DNA of 64,000 bases from Amycolatopsis echigonensis (GTDB lineage: Bacteria; Actinomycetota; Actinomycetes; Mycobacteriales; Pseudonocardiaceae), in the NCBI RefSeq assembly GCF_014174495.1, contig NZ_JACJHR010000032.1, positions 34,966 through 98,965 of the forward strand, read 5' to 3'. The translations under genes and the position numbers were made by a program. Position 1 is the stretch's first letter. Each line of letters opens with the position of its first letter. Under the pieces are notes generated by a model, which was not told the origin of the DNA, ran no database searches, and was given only the letters and a program-made list of their open reading frames with translations. Shown here in pieces: positions 16,808-25,365 of this stretch.

Positions 16808-17434
16808 TCAGGACTCGAGGGCCAGCGCCGCGCCGAACCCGACGAGCGCGGTGCCGGTCACCCCGTCCAGCGCGCGGCGGACCTTGCGGCGGTTGAGCCA
16901 CTCGCGGACCCGGTGCACGAAGAACAGCAGGACCAGCAGCCAGATGGTGCCCAGCACGGCGACCGTGTATGCGAGCACCAGCGCGTCCCAGGTCGTCGTG
17001 CGCACCGGGTCGAGGAACTGCGGCAGCACCGACAGGTAGAGCACCAGGACCTTGGGATTCGTGATGTTCGACAGGAACCCCTCGCGCCACCGCCGGAAGC
17101 CGCTGGCGCGCTTGCGCTGGGTGTCGGCGACCGCGTCGTAGTTGCCGCGCCAGGCGCCGCGCAGCGCCTGGAAGCCGAGGAACAGGAGGTATGCCGCGCC
17201 GAGCCACTTGAGCGTGAGGAACACCGGCTGCGAGCGAGCGATGACGACACCGAGCCCGAGCGCCGCGGCGGTGCCCTGCACCGCGTTGCCGGCGAAGATG
17301 CCCGCCGTGGCCAGCAAACCGCCCCGCGCTCCGCCGGACAGCGCGTTCTTCAGCATGACCATCGTGTCCGGCCCCGGCGCCAGCACGATGAGGACCACGA
17401 TCACCAGATAACTGCCGTACCCGCTCCACGTCAC
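16808..17434 (-). CDS. LysE-family amino-acid/metabolite exporter
   Basis: The 208-residue integral membrane protein has about six helices and the LysE/RhtB pattern, including APGPDTMVMLKNALSGG (residues about 19-35) and FLSNITNPKVLVLYLSVLPQF. Members export amino acids such as lysine, homoserine or threonine; the substrate cannot be told. It converges on the hydrolase gene with seven bases between stops. The GTG start has no strong ribosome site. Confidence 0.85.
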   Translation of the reverse strand: MTWSGYGSYLVIVVLIVLAPGPDTMVMLKNALSGGARGGLLATAGIFAGNAVQGTAAALGLGVVIARSQPVFLTLKWLGAAYLLFLGFQALRGAWRGNYDAVADTQRKRASGFRRWREGFLSNITNPKVLVLYLSVLPQFLDPVRTTTWDALVLAYTVAVLGTIWLLVLLFFVHRVREWLNRRKVRRALDGVTGTALVGFGAALALES

Positions 17435-17557
17435 GTCTGACCACGGTAGATCCCGGATCGGCCGCCGTCTCGCGGATTTCCGTCACAATGCTTCCGTCCG
17501 GTCAGGCAACCCGGGCGAACCGGACGGCGTTCCCTCTTCGGGAGCGAGGAGGGCGCC

Positions 17558-18094
17558 GTGTATCCACTGGCGGAAGACGAACAACTGCTCTGGTCCGGGC
17601 GACCTCAACGGTTTCCCCGCCGATACGCGGACTATCACATTTACGTCGTCACGGCGGTGGGCTTCGGAGCGATGGCCGCGCTCGGCGTCATCGCTGTCGT
17701 GCGGTTCGACGTGGATCCCGCCGTCTTCGCAGTGTGGCCGGTCTTGTTCGGCATGACGCTCGGGCTGGGTTCCGAGCGGAACCGGCGGCGGAAGGCGCTG
17801 CTCCGGGGCCTGACTTACCTGGTGACCGATCGCCGCGTCGTCTTCGTCGCCGACCGCCCGGGCGGCATCGAGTTCCGCTGGGTATTGCTTCCCGACCTGG
17901 GGAAGCCGCGGGTGCGTGACCACGGCGACGGCACCGGCACCGTCGGATTCGGGGCTCCGCTGGGCCTTCGGATGCGCGACCTGCAGTTCCGGGCGGAGTC
18001 GCCGCTCGTGACGATGGTGCCCGAGCTGATCGCGATCGACGATCCAGAGCACGTCGCCGACCTGATCTCCGGGCGTGCTCCGGCCGTGGGGTAG
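17558..18094 (+). CDS. PH-like membrane protein, tandem paralogue 1
   Basis: The 178-residue protein begins YPLAEDEQLLWSGRPQR, then two membrane helices, then YLVTDRRVVFV and GDGTGTV segments and a closing motif (ELIAIDDPEHVADLI). This pattern matches a widespread bacterial PH-domain-like family of unknown function. It is the most divergent of three tandem copies (18193 and 18816). A strong GAGCGAGGAGGG ribosome site precedes the GTG. Confidence 0.6.
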   Translation: MYPLAEDEQLLWSGRPQRFPRRYADYHIYVVTAVGFGAMAALGVIAVVRFDVDPAVFAVWPVLFGMTLGLGSERNRRRKALLRGLTYLVTDRRVVFVADRPGGIEFRWVLLPDLGKPRVRDHGDGTGTVGFGAPLGLRMRDLQFRAESPLVTMVPELIAIDDPEHVADLISGRAPAVG

Positions 18095-18303
18095 CACCTG
18101 CCGCGTTCGTCTGCGGCACCGAATAATTCCGGCCAGTCGGGCAACCCCGGCGAAACGGGCGGCGTGCACTTCTCGGGAGCGAGGAGGGTGCCGTGTATCC
18201 ATTGGCCGAAGGCGAACAGTTGCTCTGGTCCGGGCGGCCGCAGCGGTATGTGCGGCGCTACCGCGATTACCACTACTACGTCGTGGTGGCGATCGTGATC
18301 GTC
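18088..18303 (+). repeat. Segmental duplication, unit A
   Basis: These ~216 bases (the end of paralogue 1, about 100 non-coding bases and the first ~110 bases of paralogue 2) reappear nearly unchanged at 18711-18926, an offset of 623 bases. The untranslated part is as conserved as the coding part. Confidence 0.85.
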
Positions 18304-18717
18304 GGCGGCTTGGCGCTCGCAGCGACGTCGGGCCTGGATTACGGCGGCATGGTCGGGTGCAATGCCGTCGCCGGCGTGATGATCGGCTTTGCCGTCGAAC
18401 GCAACCGCGAGCGCCGCGGCTTCATCGCCGGGACCACTTACCTGGTTACCGACCGCAGGCTGATCTTCGTTTCGCAGTGGCCGCCCGGTGTCGAGGTCCG
18501 CTGGGTCCAGCTCGCGGTTCTCCGACCGCCGCGAGTGCGCGACCACGGTGACGGCACCGGGACGATCGACTTCCACCCCACGGTCAGCGAGTGGCTGCGC
18601 GACCAGCGCTACCGGTCGCGGCCCGTGTGGTACCCGATCCTGCCGGAACTGATGGCCGTCCGAGACGCCGCCCAGGTCGCCGACCTGATCTTCCGGCGTG
18701 CCTCGGCCGTGGGGTAG
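18193..18717 (+). CDS. PH-like membrane protein, tandem paralogue 2
   Basis: The 174-residue protein shares the full motif set of its neighbours: LLWSGRPQRYVRRYRDYHYY at the start, two membrane helices, YLVTDRRLIFVSQ, DHGDGTGTIDF and ELMAVRDAAQVADLI at the end. The first ~35 codons and the upstream spacer are nearly identical to those of paralogue 3, pointing to recent duplication, while the second membrane helix has diverged. Function unknown; a homo- or hetero-oligomer is possible. Confidence 0.6.
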   Translation: MYPLAEGEQLLWSGRPQRYVRRYRDYHYYVVVAIVIVGGLALAATSGLDYGGMVGCNAVAGVMIGFAVERNRERRGFIAGTTYLVTDRRLIFVSQWPPGVEVRWVQLAVLRPPRVRDHGDGTGTIDFHPTVSEWLRDQRYRSRPVWYPILPELMAVRDAAQVADLIFRRASAVG

Positions 18718-18926
18718 CACCTGTCGCGTTCGTCTGCGGTGCCGAATAATTCCGGCCAGTCGGGCAACCCCGGCGAAACGGGCGGCGTGCACTTCTCGGG
18801 AGCGAGGAGGGTGCCGTGTATCCATTGGCCGAAGACGAACAACTTCTCTGGTCCGGACGGCCGCAGCGGTATGTGCGGCGCTATCGCGATTACCACTACT
18901 ACGTCGTGGTGGCGATCGTGATCGTC
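18711..18926 (+). repeat. Segmental duplication, unit B
   Basis: Second copy of unit A (18088-18303), covering the end of paralogue 2, the spacer and the start of paralogue 3. Only scattered single-base differences are seen. Confidence 0.85.
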
Positions 18927-19349
18927 GCTGCTTCGGGGCTGACCGCGACTCTCAACCTGAGTTACGGGGTCATACTCGGCTGGAGTGTCGTGCTCAGCAT
19001 GGTTCTCGGCAGCGGGCACGAGCGCAATCGAGAACGTCGCGGCTTCATCGCCGTGACGACCTATCTCGTCACCGACCGCAGGCTGATTTTCGTGTCGGAC
19101 TCGCCGCCCGGCATCGAATTCCGCTGGGTCCAGCTCTCCGATCTCCGACCGCCGCGAGTGCGCGACCACGGCGACGGCACCGGGACGATCGACTTCCACC
19201 CCACCGTCCGAGAGTGCCTGCGCGACCAGGGTTTTCGCTCCCGGCCTGCCTGGTATCCGATGTTGCCGGAGCTGATGGCCGTCCGAGACGCCGCCCGGGT
19301 CGCCGACCTGATCGCCCGGAACGCTCGGCGCACTCCGGCCGTTGGGTAG
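18816..19349 (+). CDS. PH-like membrane protein, tandem paralogue 3
   Basis: The 177-residue third copy has the LLWSGRPQRYVRRYRDYHYY start, two membrane helices, YLVTDRRLIFVSD, DHGDGTGTIDF and ELMAVRDAARVADLI. It is closest to paralogue 2 at its N-terminus and spacer. It is followed three bases later by a small membrane-protein gene, so the four may be co-transcribed. Confidence 0.6.
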   Translation: MYPLAEDEQLLWSGRPQRYVRRYRDYHYYVVVAIVIVAASGLTATLNLSYGVILGWSVVLSMVLGSGHERNRERRGFIAVTTYLVTDRRLIFVSDSPPGIEFRWVQLSDLRPPRVRDHGDGTGTIDFHPTVRECLRDQGFRSRPAWYPMLPELMAVRDAARVADLIARNARRTPAVG

Positions 19350-19352
19350 GAC

Positions 19353-19670
19353 ATGTTGATGACCTGGCTCGGTCTCTCGCTGCCGATCGCCGCCATCGTG
19401 CTGCTGATGGTCGGCGGGTGGGAGCTGCGGCGGAAGAGGAAGCCGTCCCGGCTCAAGGCGCGGCTGTCCTCGACGTACCTCGACGAGGTCACCGCGTTCC
19501 TCTACGGCACCAAGCGCAACGAGTTGGAGCACCGGGATTCGGCGGAGATGACTCTCGAAGAAGACGCGCAGGGAGCGCCGCCGCTGGGTACCGTCGACCT
19601 CGACCGCGGGGTGGTGGTCGTCCGGCCCGGAACGTCACCCGGGCGTGGCCGAATCCACTCCGCCGATTAA
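19353..19670 (+). CDS. Small membrane protein, DUF6191-like
   Basis: The 105-residue protein has one N-terminal membrane helix, a basic stretch (RRKRKPSRLKARL), then a soluble tail with ELEHRDS and APPLGTVDLDRGVVVVR. The tail resembles a small actinobacterial family of unknown function (DUF6191, from memory). Its ATG lies three bases after paralogue 3. Confidence 0.5.
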   Translation: MLMTWLGLSLPIAAIVLLMVGGWELRRKRKPSRLKARLSSTYLDEVTAFLYGTKRNELEHRDSAEMTLEEDAQGAPPLGTVDLDRGVVVVRPGTSPGRGRIHSAD

Positions 19671-19671
19671 G

Positions 19672-19688
19672 TTACCGGCGGGTACACT
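19672..19688 (+). promoter_or_regulatory. Operator TTACCGGCGGGTA overlapping minus-10 of meaA
   Basis: TTACC-GGCG-GGTA at 19672-19684 is a short inverted repeat. Its last two bases begin the minus-10 hexamer TACACT (19683-19688), placing a regulator directly on the promoter. The same operator, in the same relation to a TAACCT hexamer, lies before the 3-hydroxyacyl-CoA dehydrogenase at 37498. Confidence 0.5.
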
Positions 19689-19720
19689 CGGGCGGTCGTC
19701 TCGGCGAAGAGAGGTGCACC

Positions 19721-21745
19721 GTGCCGTACCCCACCGACCACGAGCGCGACCGGCCCTGGGTGATGCGCACCTATGCGGGTCATTCGTCCGCCGCCGCGTC
19801 CAACGAGCTGTACCGGCGCAATCTCGCCAAGGGGCAGACCGGGCTGTCGGTCGCCTTCGACCTGCCGACGCAGACCGGCTACGACCCGGACCACGTGCTC
19901 GCGCGCGGCGAGGTCGGCAAGGTCGGCGTGCCGGTGTCGCACATCGGCGACATGCGGCAGCTCTTCGACGGCATCCCGCTCGCCGAGGCGAACACCTCGA
20001 TGACCATCAACGCGCCCGCGATGTGGCTGCTGGCGCTGTACGTCTCGGTGGCTCGCGAGCAGGCCGAAGCCGAGGGGCGCGACGTCGACGAGGTGCTGGC
20101 CAAGCTCACCGGCACCACGCAGAACGACATCATCAAGGAGTACCTGTCCCGCGGCACCTACATTTTCCCGCCCGGGCCGAGCCTCCGGCTGATCACCGAC
20201 ATGATCGCGTGGACCGTGCACCACGTGCCGAAGTGGAACCCGATCAACATCTGCAGCTACCACCTGCAGGAAGCGGGCGCGACGCCGACGCAGGAGGTCG
20301 CGTACGCGCTGTGCACCGCGATCGCCGTGCTGGACGCGGTGCGCGACTCCGGCCAGGTCGACCAGGCCGACATGGAGAAGGTCGTCGCGCGGATCTCGTT
20401 CTTCGTCAACGCGGGCGTCCGGTTCGTCGAAGAGATGTGCAAGATGCGTGCGTTCACGCAGCTGTGGGACGAGCTGACGCGCGACCGCTACGGCGTCGAG
20501 AACCCGAAGGCGCGCCGGCTGCGGTACGGCGTGCAGGTGAACTCGCTCGGGCTCACCGAAGCGCAGCCGGAGAACAACGTCCAGCGGATCGTGCTGGAGA
20601 TGCTGGCGGTGTCGCTGTCGCGCGGTTCGCGGGCGCGGGCGATCCAGCTGCCCGCGTGGAACGAGGCGCTCGGGTTGCCGCGGCCGTGGGACCAGCAGTG
20701 GGCGTTGCGGATGCAGCAGGTGCTCGCGTTCGAGACGGATTTGCTGGAATACGAGGACATTTTCGACGGTTCGCACGTCATTCAGGCCAAAGTGGACGAG
20801 ATCGTCGCCGGGGCGCGCGAGGAGATCGCGCGGGTCCAGGATCTCGGCGGTGCGGTGGCCGCGGTCGAGAGCGGCTACATGAAGTCGCAGCTGGTTTCGT
20901 CGCTCGCGGAGTACCGGCGGGGGATGGAGAACGGCGAGCGGATCCTGGTGGGGGTCAACAAGTTCGAGACCACTGAGCCGTCGCCGTTGCAGGCGGAGGG
21001 CGCGAAGGCGATCGAGACGATCGACCCGGCGGTGGAGAAGGCCGCGGTCGCCGCGGTGGAGAAGTGGCGCGAGGAGCGGGACAACGCCGCGGTGGCTGAG
21101 GCGATCGCCGCGCTGAAAGCCAAAGCGTCCACTTCGGACAATCTGTTCGAGGCCACTGTGGACTGTGCGCGGGCGGGCGTGACGACCGGCGAATGGGCGG
21201 GCGCGTTGCGCGAGGTGTTCGGCGAATACCGGGCGCCGACCGGGGTTTCCGCGGCGTCGGCCGCCGGGCAGGGCGATCCGGCGCTGGAGCGCGTCCGCGA
21301 ACTGGTCCGCCGGACCGAGTCCGAAATGGGGGAGCGGCTGCGCATCCTCGTCGGCAAACCCGGTCTGGACGGGCACTCCAACGGCGCCGAACAGGTCGCG
21401 GTGCGGGCCAGGGACGTCGGGTTCGAGGTGATCTACCAGGGCATCCGGCTGACCCCGGACCAGATCGTCGCGGCCGCGGTGCAGGAGGGCGTGCACGTGG
21501 TCGGGCTGTCCGTGCTGTCCGGGTCGCATCTGGAGGTCGTGCCGCTGGTGGTCGACGGCCTGCGCGCCGCCGGGGCGGGCGACATCCCGGTGATCGTCGG
21601 CGGCATCATCCCGCCGGACGACGCGGCGCTGCTGACCGAACGCGGCATCGCGCGGGTGTTCACGCCCAAGGATTACGAGCTGACCGACATCATGGCGGGC
21701 ATCGTGGAACTGGTCCGCGAGCGGCACGGGCTGGCCGAGGGATAG
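19721..21745 (+). CDS. meaA: MeaA-type B12-dependent acyl-CoA mutase
   Basis: The 674-residue protein fuses a methylmalonyl-CoA-mutase-like barrel (residues 1-~510) with a C-terminal cobalamin domain whose DxHxxG motif is at 550-555. It closely resembles Streptomyces MeaA, linked to ethylmalonyl-CoA or related branched acyl-CoA isomerisation. The GTG at 19721 follows AAGAGAGG and gives the family N-terminus MPYPTDHERDRPWVMRTYAGH. No crotonyl-CoA reductase gene is nearby. The exact substrate (ethylmalonyl- or isobutyryl-type) needs assay. Confidence 0.85.
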   Translation: MPYPTDHERDRPWVMRTYAGHSSAAASNELYRRNLAKGQTGLSVAFDLPTQTGYDPDHVLARGEVGKVGVPVSHIGDMRQLFDGIPLAEANTSMTINAPAMWLLALYVSVAREQAEAEGRDVDEVLAKLTGTTQNDIIKEYLSRGTYIFPPGPSLRLITDMIAWTVHHVPKWNPINICSYHLQEAGATPTQEVAYALCTAIAVLDAVRDSGQVDQADMEKVVARISFFVNAGVRFVEEMCKMRAFTQLWDELTRDRYGVENPKARRLRYGVQVNSLGLTEAQPENNVQRIVLEMLAVSLSRGSRARAIQLPAWNEALGLPRPWDQQWALRMQQVLAFETDLLEYEDIFDGSHVIQAKVDEIVAGAREEIARVQDLGGAVAAVESGYMKSQLVSSLAEYRRGMENGERILVGVNKFETTEPSPLQAEGAKAIETIDPAVEKAAVAAVEKWREERDNAAVAEAIAALKAKASTSDNLFEATVDCARAGVTTGEWAGALREVFGEYRAPTGVSAASAAGQGDPALERVRELVRRTESEMGERLRILVGKPGLDGHSNGAEQVAVRARDVGFEVIYQGIRLTPDQIVAAAVQEGVHVVGLSVLSGSHLEVVPLVVDGLRAAGAGDIPVIVGGIIPPDDAALLTERGIARVFTPKDYELTDIMAGIVELVRERHGLAEG

Positions 21746-22313
21746 GTTTCGCGCTGCCGGCCCGAAGCAGTGTCGGAGCTTGACGTGGTCTGCCTGCTTG
21801 GTGGTGAGTAACCCACATCCTCGTGATGAGGGTGTAGTGCGGCGATCACCAGGGGTTGCTGGCAGCTGTGACGCAGGTCACGGTGGCCGGCGGCAGGCTC
21901 CCGGCGGTGCGGCGGCGCTGGAAATTGACTAACAATGCCGCATTTTCGAGCGATCCCGAATTGCTTGTTTTCGCACGGCGAGCCAGTCATCGTTACCGGA
22001 CCGTGAAGTCTGCGGAATTCGGTTTTCTCATCCTTTGTGGACGACCGCGCGCGGGAAGATTCCCTGGTCTGGCGCGGTTTTCCGAATGATCATTTGAGTG
22101 TTTCGCGGAAAACTGCGCGCGGTTGAGCGTTTCTAATCGATAACAGAACCGACCGGGCACAAGAGATTCTTTGACCATGCCGCGACCGGGACCTACGTTC
22201 GATCCTTGTCGGCGTCACTGCCGCCAGCTTCGCGGGTGGGGTCCCTGGCCGGTTGTGACCGGAAATCGCAGGTCACGGATGCGTGACCCGATCAGGGCAA
22301 AGGGGCCGCAGAC
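21746..22313 (+). other. Intergenic region with AT-richer segment
   Basis: No gene is supported in these 568 bases. From about 21920 to 22180 the sequence is visibly AT-richer than its surroundings (TAACAATG, ATTTTCGAG and TTGTTTTCGC are present), suggesting foreign origin, a removed gene or a regulatory region. An inverted repeat GTGACC/GGTCAC (22255-22260, 22271-22276) and a promoter at 22171 precede the ABC operon. Confidence 0.4.
22171..22199 (+). promoter_or_regulatory. Promoter TTGACC-N17-TACGTT for the ABC transporter operon
   Basis: Minus-35 TTGACC (22171-22176) and minus-10 TACGTT (22194-22199) are 17 bases apart. The start would lie near 22206, leaving a leader of about 108 bases with an inverted repeat. 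Confidence 0.5.
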
Positions 22314-23222
22314 ATGGTTCACGACGAATGGAAGCGCCGGGACTTCTTCCGGCTGGCGGCGTCCGGAGCGGTGGTGCTGGGCGGGACCGCGTTCGCGGCC
22401 GCGTGCACCCAGGCGCCCCAGTCGGGCGGGCAGGGCGGCGGCAGCGCGCTGGAGCGGGCGAAAAAGGCGGGCACGATCAAGGTCGGCATCGCCGGCGAGA
22501 TTCCTTACGGCTACACCGAGGGCGGCAACGTGACCGGCGAATCGCCGGAAGTCGCCAAGGCGGTGTTCAAGAACATCGGCATCGCGAAGGTCGAAGCGAC
22601 GCAGGTCGAGTTCAAACAGCTGATCCCGGCTCTCGCCGCCCAGCAGTTCGACATGGTCGCGGCCGGGATGGCGATCCTGCCCAGCCGGTGCAAACAGGCC
22701 GCGTTCTCCGCGGTGGACTACGTGACCCCGACGGCTTTCCTGGTGCCCAAAGGCAATCCGAAGCAGGTGCTGAGCTTCGAGGACATCAAGGCGAAGGGCG
22801 TGAACCTCGCGGTGCTGTCCGGGACGGTCGAGCAGCAGGTGGCCAAGGCGACCGGAATTCCGGACAGCCAGCTGCAAACCTACGACGGCCAACCGCAGAT
22901 GTTGCAGGCATTGCAGGCGAACCGCGCGTACGCGGGCGCGCTCACCGACATCTCGCTCAAGGCGCTGCTCAAGCAGAATCCGGGCGCCGCGCTGGAAGTC
23001 ACCAACGGCTTCGTGCCGGTAGTGCAGGGCAAGAAGCAGATCCAGGCGGGCGGGTTCGTGTTCCGCAAGAGCGACAGCGATCTGGTGACCGCGTTCAACA
23101 CCGAGCTGGCGAAACTGCACCAGAACGGGCAGTGGCTCGAGATCGTCAAGCCGTTCGGCTTCACCAAGGACAACCTGCCGCCCGCCGACGTCACGACCGA
23201 GCAGCTCTGCTCGGGTTCCTGA
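22314..23222 (+). CDS. ehuB: ABC transporter substrate-binding lipoprotein, EhuB-like
   Basis: The 302-residue precursor has a twin-arginine signal (KRRDFFRLAA, RR at 8-9) ending in a lipobox with C31, so it is probably a Tat-exported lipoprotein. The mature domain matches polar amino-acid binding proteins and best fits EhuB, the ectoine/hydroxyectoine binder (GEIPYGYTEGG, TGESPEVAKAVFKNIGI, AAGMAILPSRC). It heads the ehuBCDA order. Ectoine is the best guess; a polar amino acid is the alternative. Confidence 0.8.
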   Translation: MVHDEWKRRDFFRLAASGAVVLGGTAFAAACTQAPQSGGQGGGSALERAKKAGTIKVGIAGEIPYGYTEGGNVTGESPEVAKAVFKNIGIAKVEATQVEFKQLIPALAAQQFDMVAAGMAILPSRCKQAAFSAVDYVTPTAFLVPKGNPKQVLSFEDIKAKGVNLAVLSGTVEQQVAKATGIPDSQLQTYDGQPQMLQALQANRAYAGALTDISLKALLKQNPGAALEVTNGFVPVVQGKKQIQAGGFVFRKSDSDLVTAFNTELAKLHQNGQWLEIVKPFGFTKDNLPPADVTTEQLCSGS

Positions 23223-23238
23223 CGGCGGTGGAGGGCTG

Positions 23239-23943
23239 ATGTTCGACCACTTCGGACTGTTCGTCTCCACGATCGCGAACGGACTGCTGCTGACGGTCGA
23301 GGCGACGGTCGGCGGCATCCTGGTCGCCAGCGTCCTGTCGTTCCTGGCCGGGCTGGCGATGCTGTCGCGGTTCGCGTGGCTGCGCGCGATCACGCGGATT
23401 TACGTCGAGGTGTGGCGCGGGACCTCGGAGGTGGTCCAGCTCTTCTGGATCTACTTCGCGCTGCCGGTGCTCACCGGCTTCCAGATCCTGCCGTTGTGGT
23501 CGGGCATTCTGGTGCTGGGCTTGAACTTCGGCGCGTACGGCGCGGAGATCGTGCGCGGTGCGGTGCAGTCGGTGCCGCGGGAACAGCGAGAAGGCTGCAT
23601 CGCGTTGAACTTCACGCCGGCGCAGCGGATGCGGCGCGTGATCCTGCCGCAGGCGCTGGTCGACATGGTGCCGCCGTTCACGAATCTGTTCATCCAGCTG
23701 CTCAAGGGCACCGCTCTGCTCACCTTTATCACCGTTCCCGAGATGACCTATCAGGCGAGCCAGGTCCTGGTGACGCGCTTCACCGGGCAGGCCGCGCTGA
23801 TCTGGACCATCGTGCTGGTGTTCTACCTGGTCCTGTCGATCCTGATCACCAGCGGCATGAAGGTGCTGGAACGGCGGGCGGCCGCGCGAGTGGGCCGGGC
23901 ACCGGCGCGGCGGCGGGCAGTGCTCAGCGGGGCGGGCACATGA
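23239..23943 (+). CDS. ehuC: ABC transporter permease, EhuC-like
   Basis: The 234-residue inner-membrane permease belongs to the HisMQ/GlnP family, with about five helices. The EAA loop is visible as EQREGCIALNFTPAQRMRRVILPQA (residues about 115-139), which contacts the ATPase. It starts 16 bases after ehuB and its stop overlaps the next gene by ATGA. Confidence 0.85.
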   Translation: MFDHFGLFVSTIANGLLLTVEATVGGILVASVLSFLAGLAMLSRFAWLRAITRIYVEVWRGTSEVVQLFWIYFALPVLTGFQILPLWSGILVLGLNFGAYGAEIVRGAVQSVPREQREGCIALNFTPAQRMRRVILPQALVDMVPPFTNLFIQLLKGTALLTFITVPEMTYQASQVLVTRFTGQAALIWTIVLVFYLVLSILITSGMKVLERRAAARVGRAPARRRAVLSGAGT

Positions 23944-24596
23944 GCTGGGACTGGGCTTATCTGTGGACGGTGCTCCCTTCAGTGCTGAAGGGGCTCCTGG
24001 TGACGTTCGAGGCGACCGTCCTCGGCGCGCTTCTCGCGTACGTGCTGGGTTTGGTTTTCGCGATCCTGCGGCGGTCGGGAATCCGGGCGGTCAGCTGGGT
24101 GATCTGGCTGATCGTGGAGTTCGTGCGCAGCACTCCGTTGCTGGTGCAGCTGTTCTTCCTGTTCTTCGTGCTGCCGCAGTTCGGGCTCACGCTCTCGCCG
24201 TTGACCGCGGGAGTGGTCGGCCTCGGCCTGCATTACGCGACGTACACGTCCGAGGTGTACCGCGCCGGGATCGAGGCGGTCCCGAAAGGACAGTGGGAGG
24301 CCGCGGTGGCGCTGAGCCTGCCACGGGCGCGCACCTGGCTGCGGGTGATCCTGCCGCAGGCGATCCCGCGCGTGCTGCCCGCGCTCGGCAACTACACGAT
24401 CTCGATGTTCAAGGAAACCCCGCTGCTGCTGGCGATCGGCGTGCTCGACCTCGCCGGGGCCGCGTTCGAGGTCGGGTCCCTGAACTTCCGGTACGTCGAA
24501 CCCCTCACCCTGGCGGGGGTGCTCTTCCTCGTGTTGAGCTATCCGGCCTCCCTGCTCGTGCGATTCCTGGAGCGTCGTTTTGGCCTCAGCAGATGA
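23940..24596 (+). CDS. ehuD: ABC transporter permease, EhuD-like
   Basis: The 218-residue second permease has the same HisMQ/GlnP fold and an EAA loop (GQWEAAVALSLPRARTWLRVILPQA, near residues 116-140). The ATG overlaps the ehuC stop as ATGA, so the pair is probably made in fixed ratio as the heterodimeric channel. The ATPase gene begins inside its last codons. Confidence 0.88.
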   Translation: MSWDWAYLWTVLPSVLKGLLVTFEATVLGALLAYVLGLVFAILRRSGIRAVSWVIWLIVEFVRSTPLLVQLFFLFFVLPQFGLTLSPLTAGVVGLGLHYATYTSEVYRAGIEAVPKGQWEAAVALSLPRARTWLRVILPQAIPRVLPALGNYTISMFKETPLLLAIGVLDLAGAAFEVGSLNFRYVEPLTLAGVLFLVLSYPASLLVRFLERRFGLSR

Positions 24597-25365
24597 ACCG
24601 ATGATCCGCTTCGACCGGGTGGTCAAGAAATTCGGCGACAACACCGTCCTGCGCGAACTGGATTTCACGGTCGCGCCAGGGGAGTTCGTCTCGCTGATCG
24701 GGCCGAGCGGTTCCGGCAAGACGACCATCCTGCGGTTGCTGATGACCCTGGAGAAGGTCGACGGGGGCATGATCGAGGTCGGCGGCCAGCCGCTGAGCCA
24801 CATGCCCCGCCGCGGGAAACTCGTTCCGGCGGACGAAAAGTACCTGCGCGGCATGCGCCGCCGGATCGGGATGGTCTTCCAGCAGTTCAACCTCTTCCCG
24901 AACATGCGGGTGCTGCAGAACATCACCGAGGCCCCGGTCCGCGCGCTCGGACTGTCCCGGGAGGACGCCGTGCGGCGGGCGACCGAACTGCTCGAACTGG
25001 TCGGGCTCGCCGACAAAGCGGACGCGCATCCGACGCAGCTGTCCGGCGGCCAGCAGCAGCGCGTCGCGATCGCCCGCGCGCTGGCGATGCGGCCCGAGGT
25101 TCTGCTGCTGGACGAGGTGACTTCGGCGCTCGACCCGGAGCTGGTCGCTGAAGTGCTGCGGGTGCTCCGGGAGATCGCGACCACCACGGACATCACGATT
25201 CTGTGCGTGACGCACGAAATGCAGTTCGCGCGCGAGGTGTCGGACCGGGTGATGATGTTCGACCGCGGTCAGGTCTTGGAGGACGCGCCGCCGGACCGGT
25301 TGTTCACCGCTCCGGAGCATGAGCGCACGAAGGAATTCCTGCGTGCCGTCATCGATCGGGAGTGA
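24580..25365 (+). CDS. ehuA: ABC transporter ATP-binding protein, EhuA-like
   Basis: The 261-residue ATPase has Walker A GPSGSGKT at 41-48, the signature LSGGQ at 154-158 and Walker B LLLDEV at 175-180. The TTG start at 24580 has a GGAG site eight bases upstream but lies within ehuD; an in-frame ATG at 24601 (254 residues) is the alternative without a clear ribosome site. Its last 17 bases overlap the end of the convergent hydrolase gene. Confidence 0.88.
   Translation: MASADEPMIRFDRVVKKFGDNTVLRELDFTVAPGEFVSLIGPSGSGKTTILRLLMTLEKVDGGMIEVGGQPLSHMPRRGKLVPADEKYLRGMRRRIGMVFQQFNLFPNMRVLQNITEAPVRALGLSREDAVRRATELLELVGLADKADAHPTQLSGGQQQRVAIARALAMRPEVLLLDEVTSALDPELVAEVLRVLREIATTTDITILCVTHEMQFAREVSDRVMMFDRGQVLEDAPPDRLFTAPEHERTKEFLRAVIDRE

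Noticed and set aside
19350..19720. Cobalamin riboswitch before meaA
   Set aside because: Most of the interval is coding and no B12-box-like conserved core was seen; the same holds for the gap before cobO.
18698..21745. A 1015-codon version of MeaA beginning inside the PH-like genes
   Set aside because: The extra N-terminus is read in the wrong frame of other genes; similarity to MeaA starts at 19721, after a ribosome site and promoter.
21780..21870. Possible insertion-sequence end after meaA
   Set aside because: The sequence looked unusual, but no terminal repeat pair or transposase fragment could be shown.
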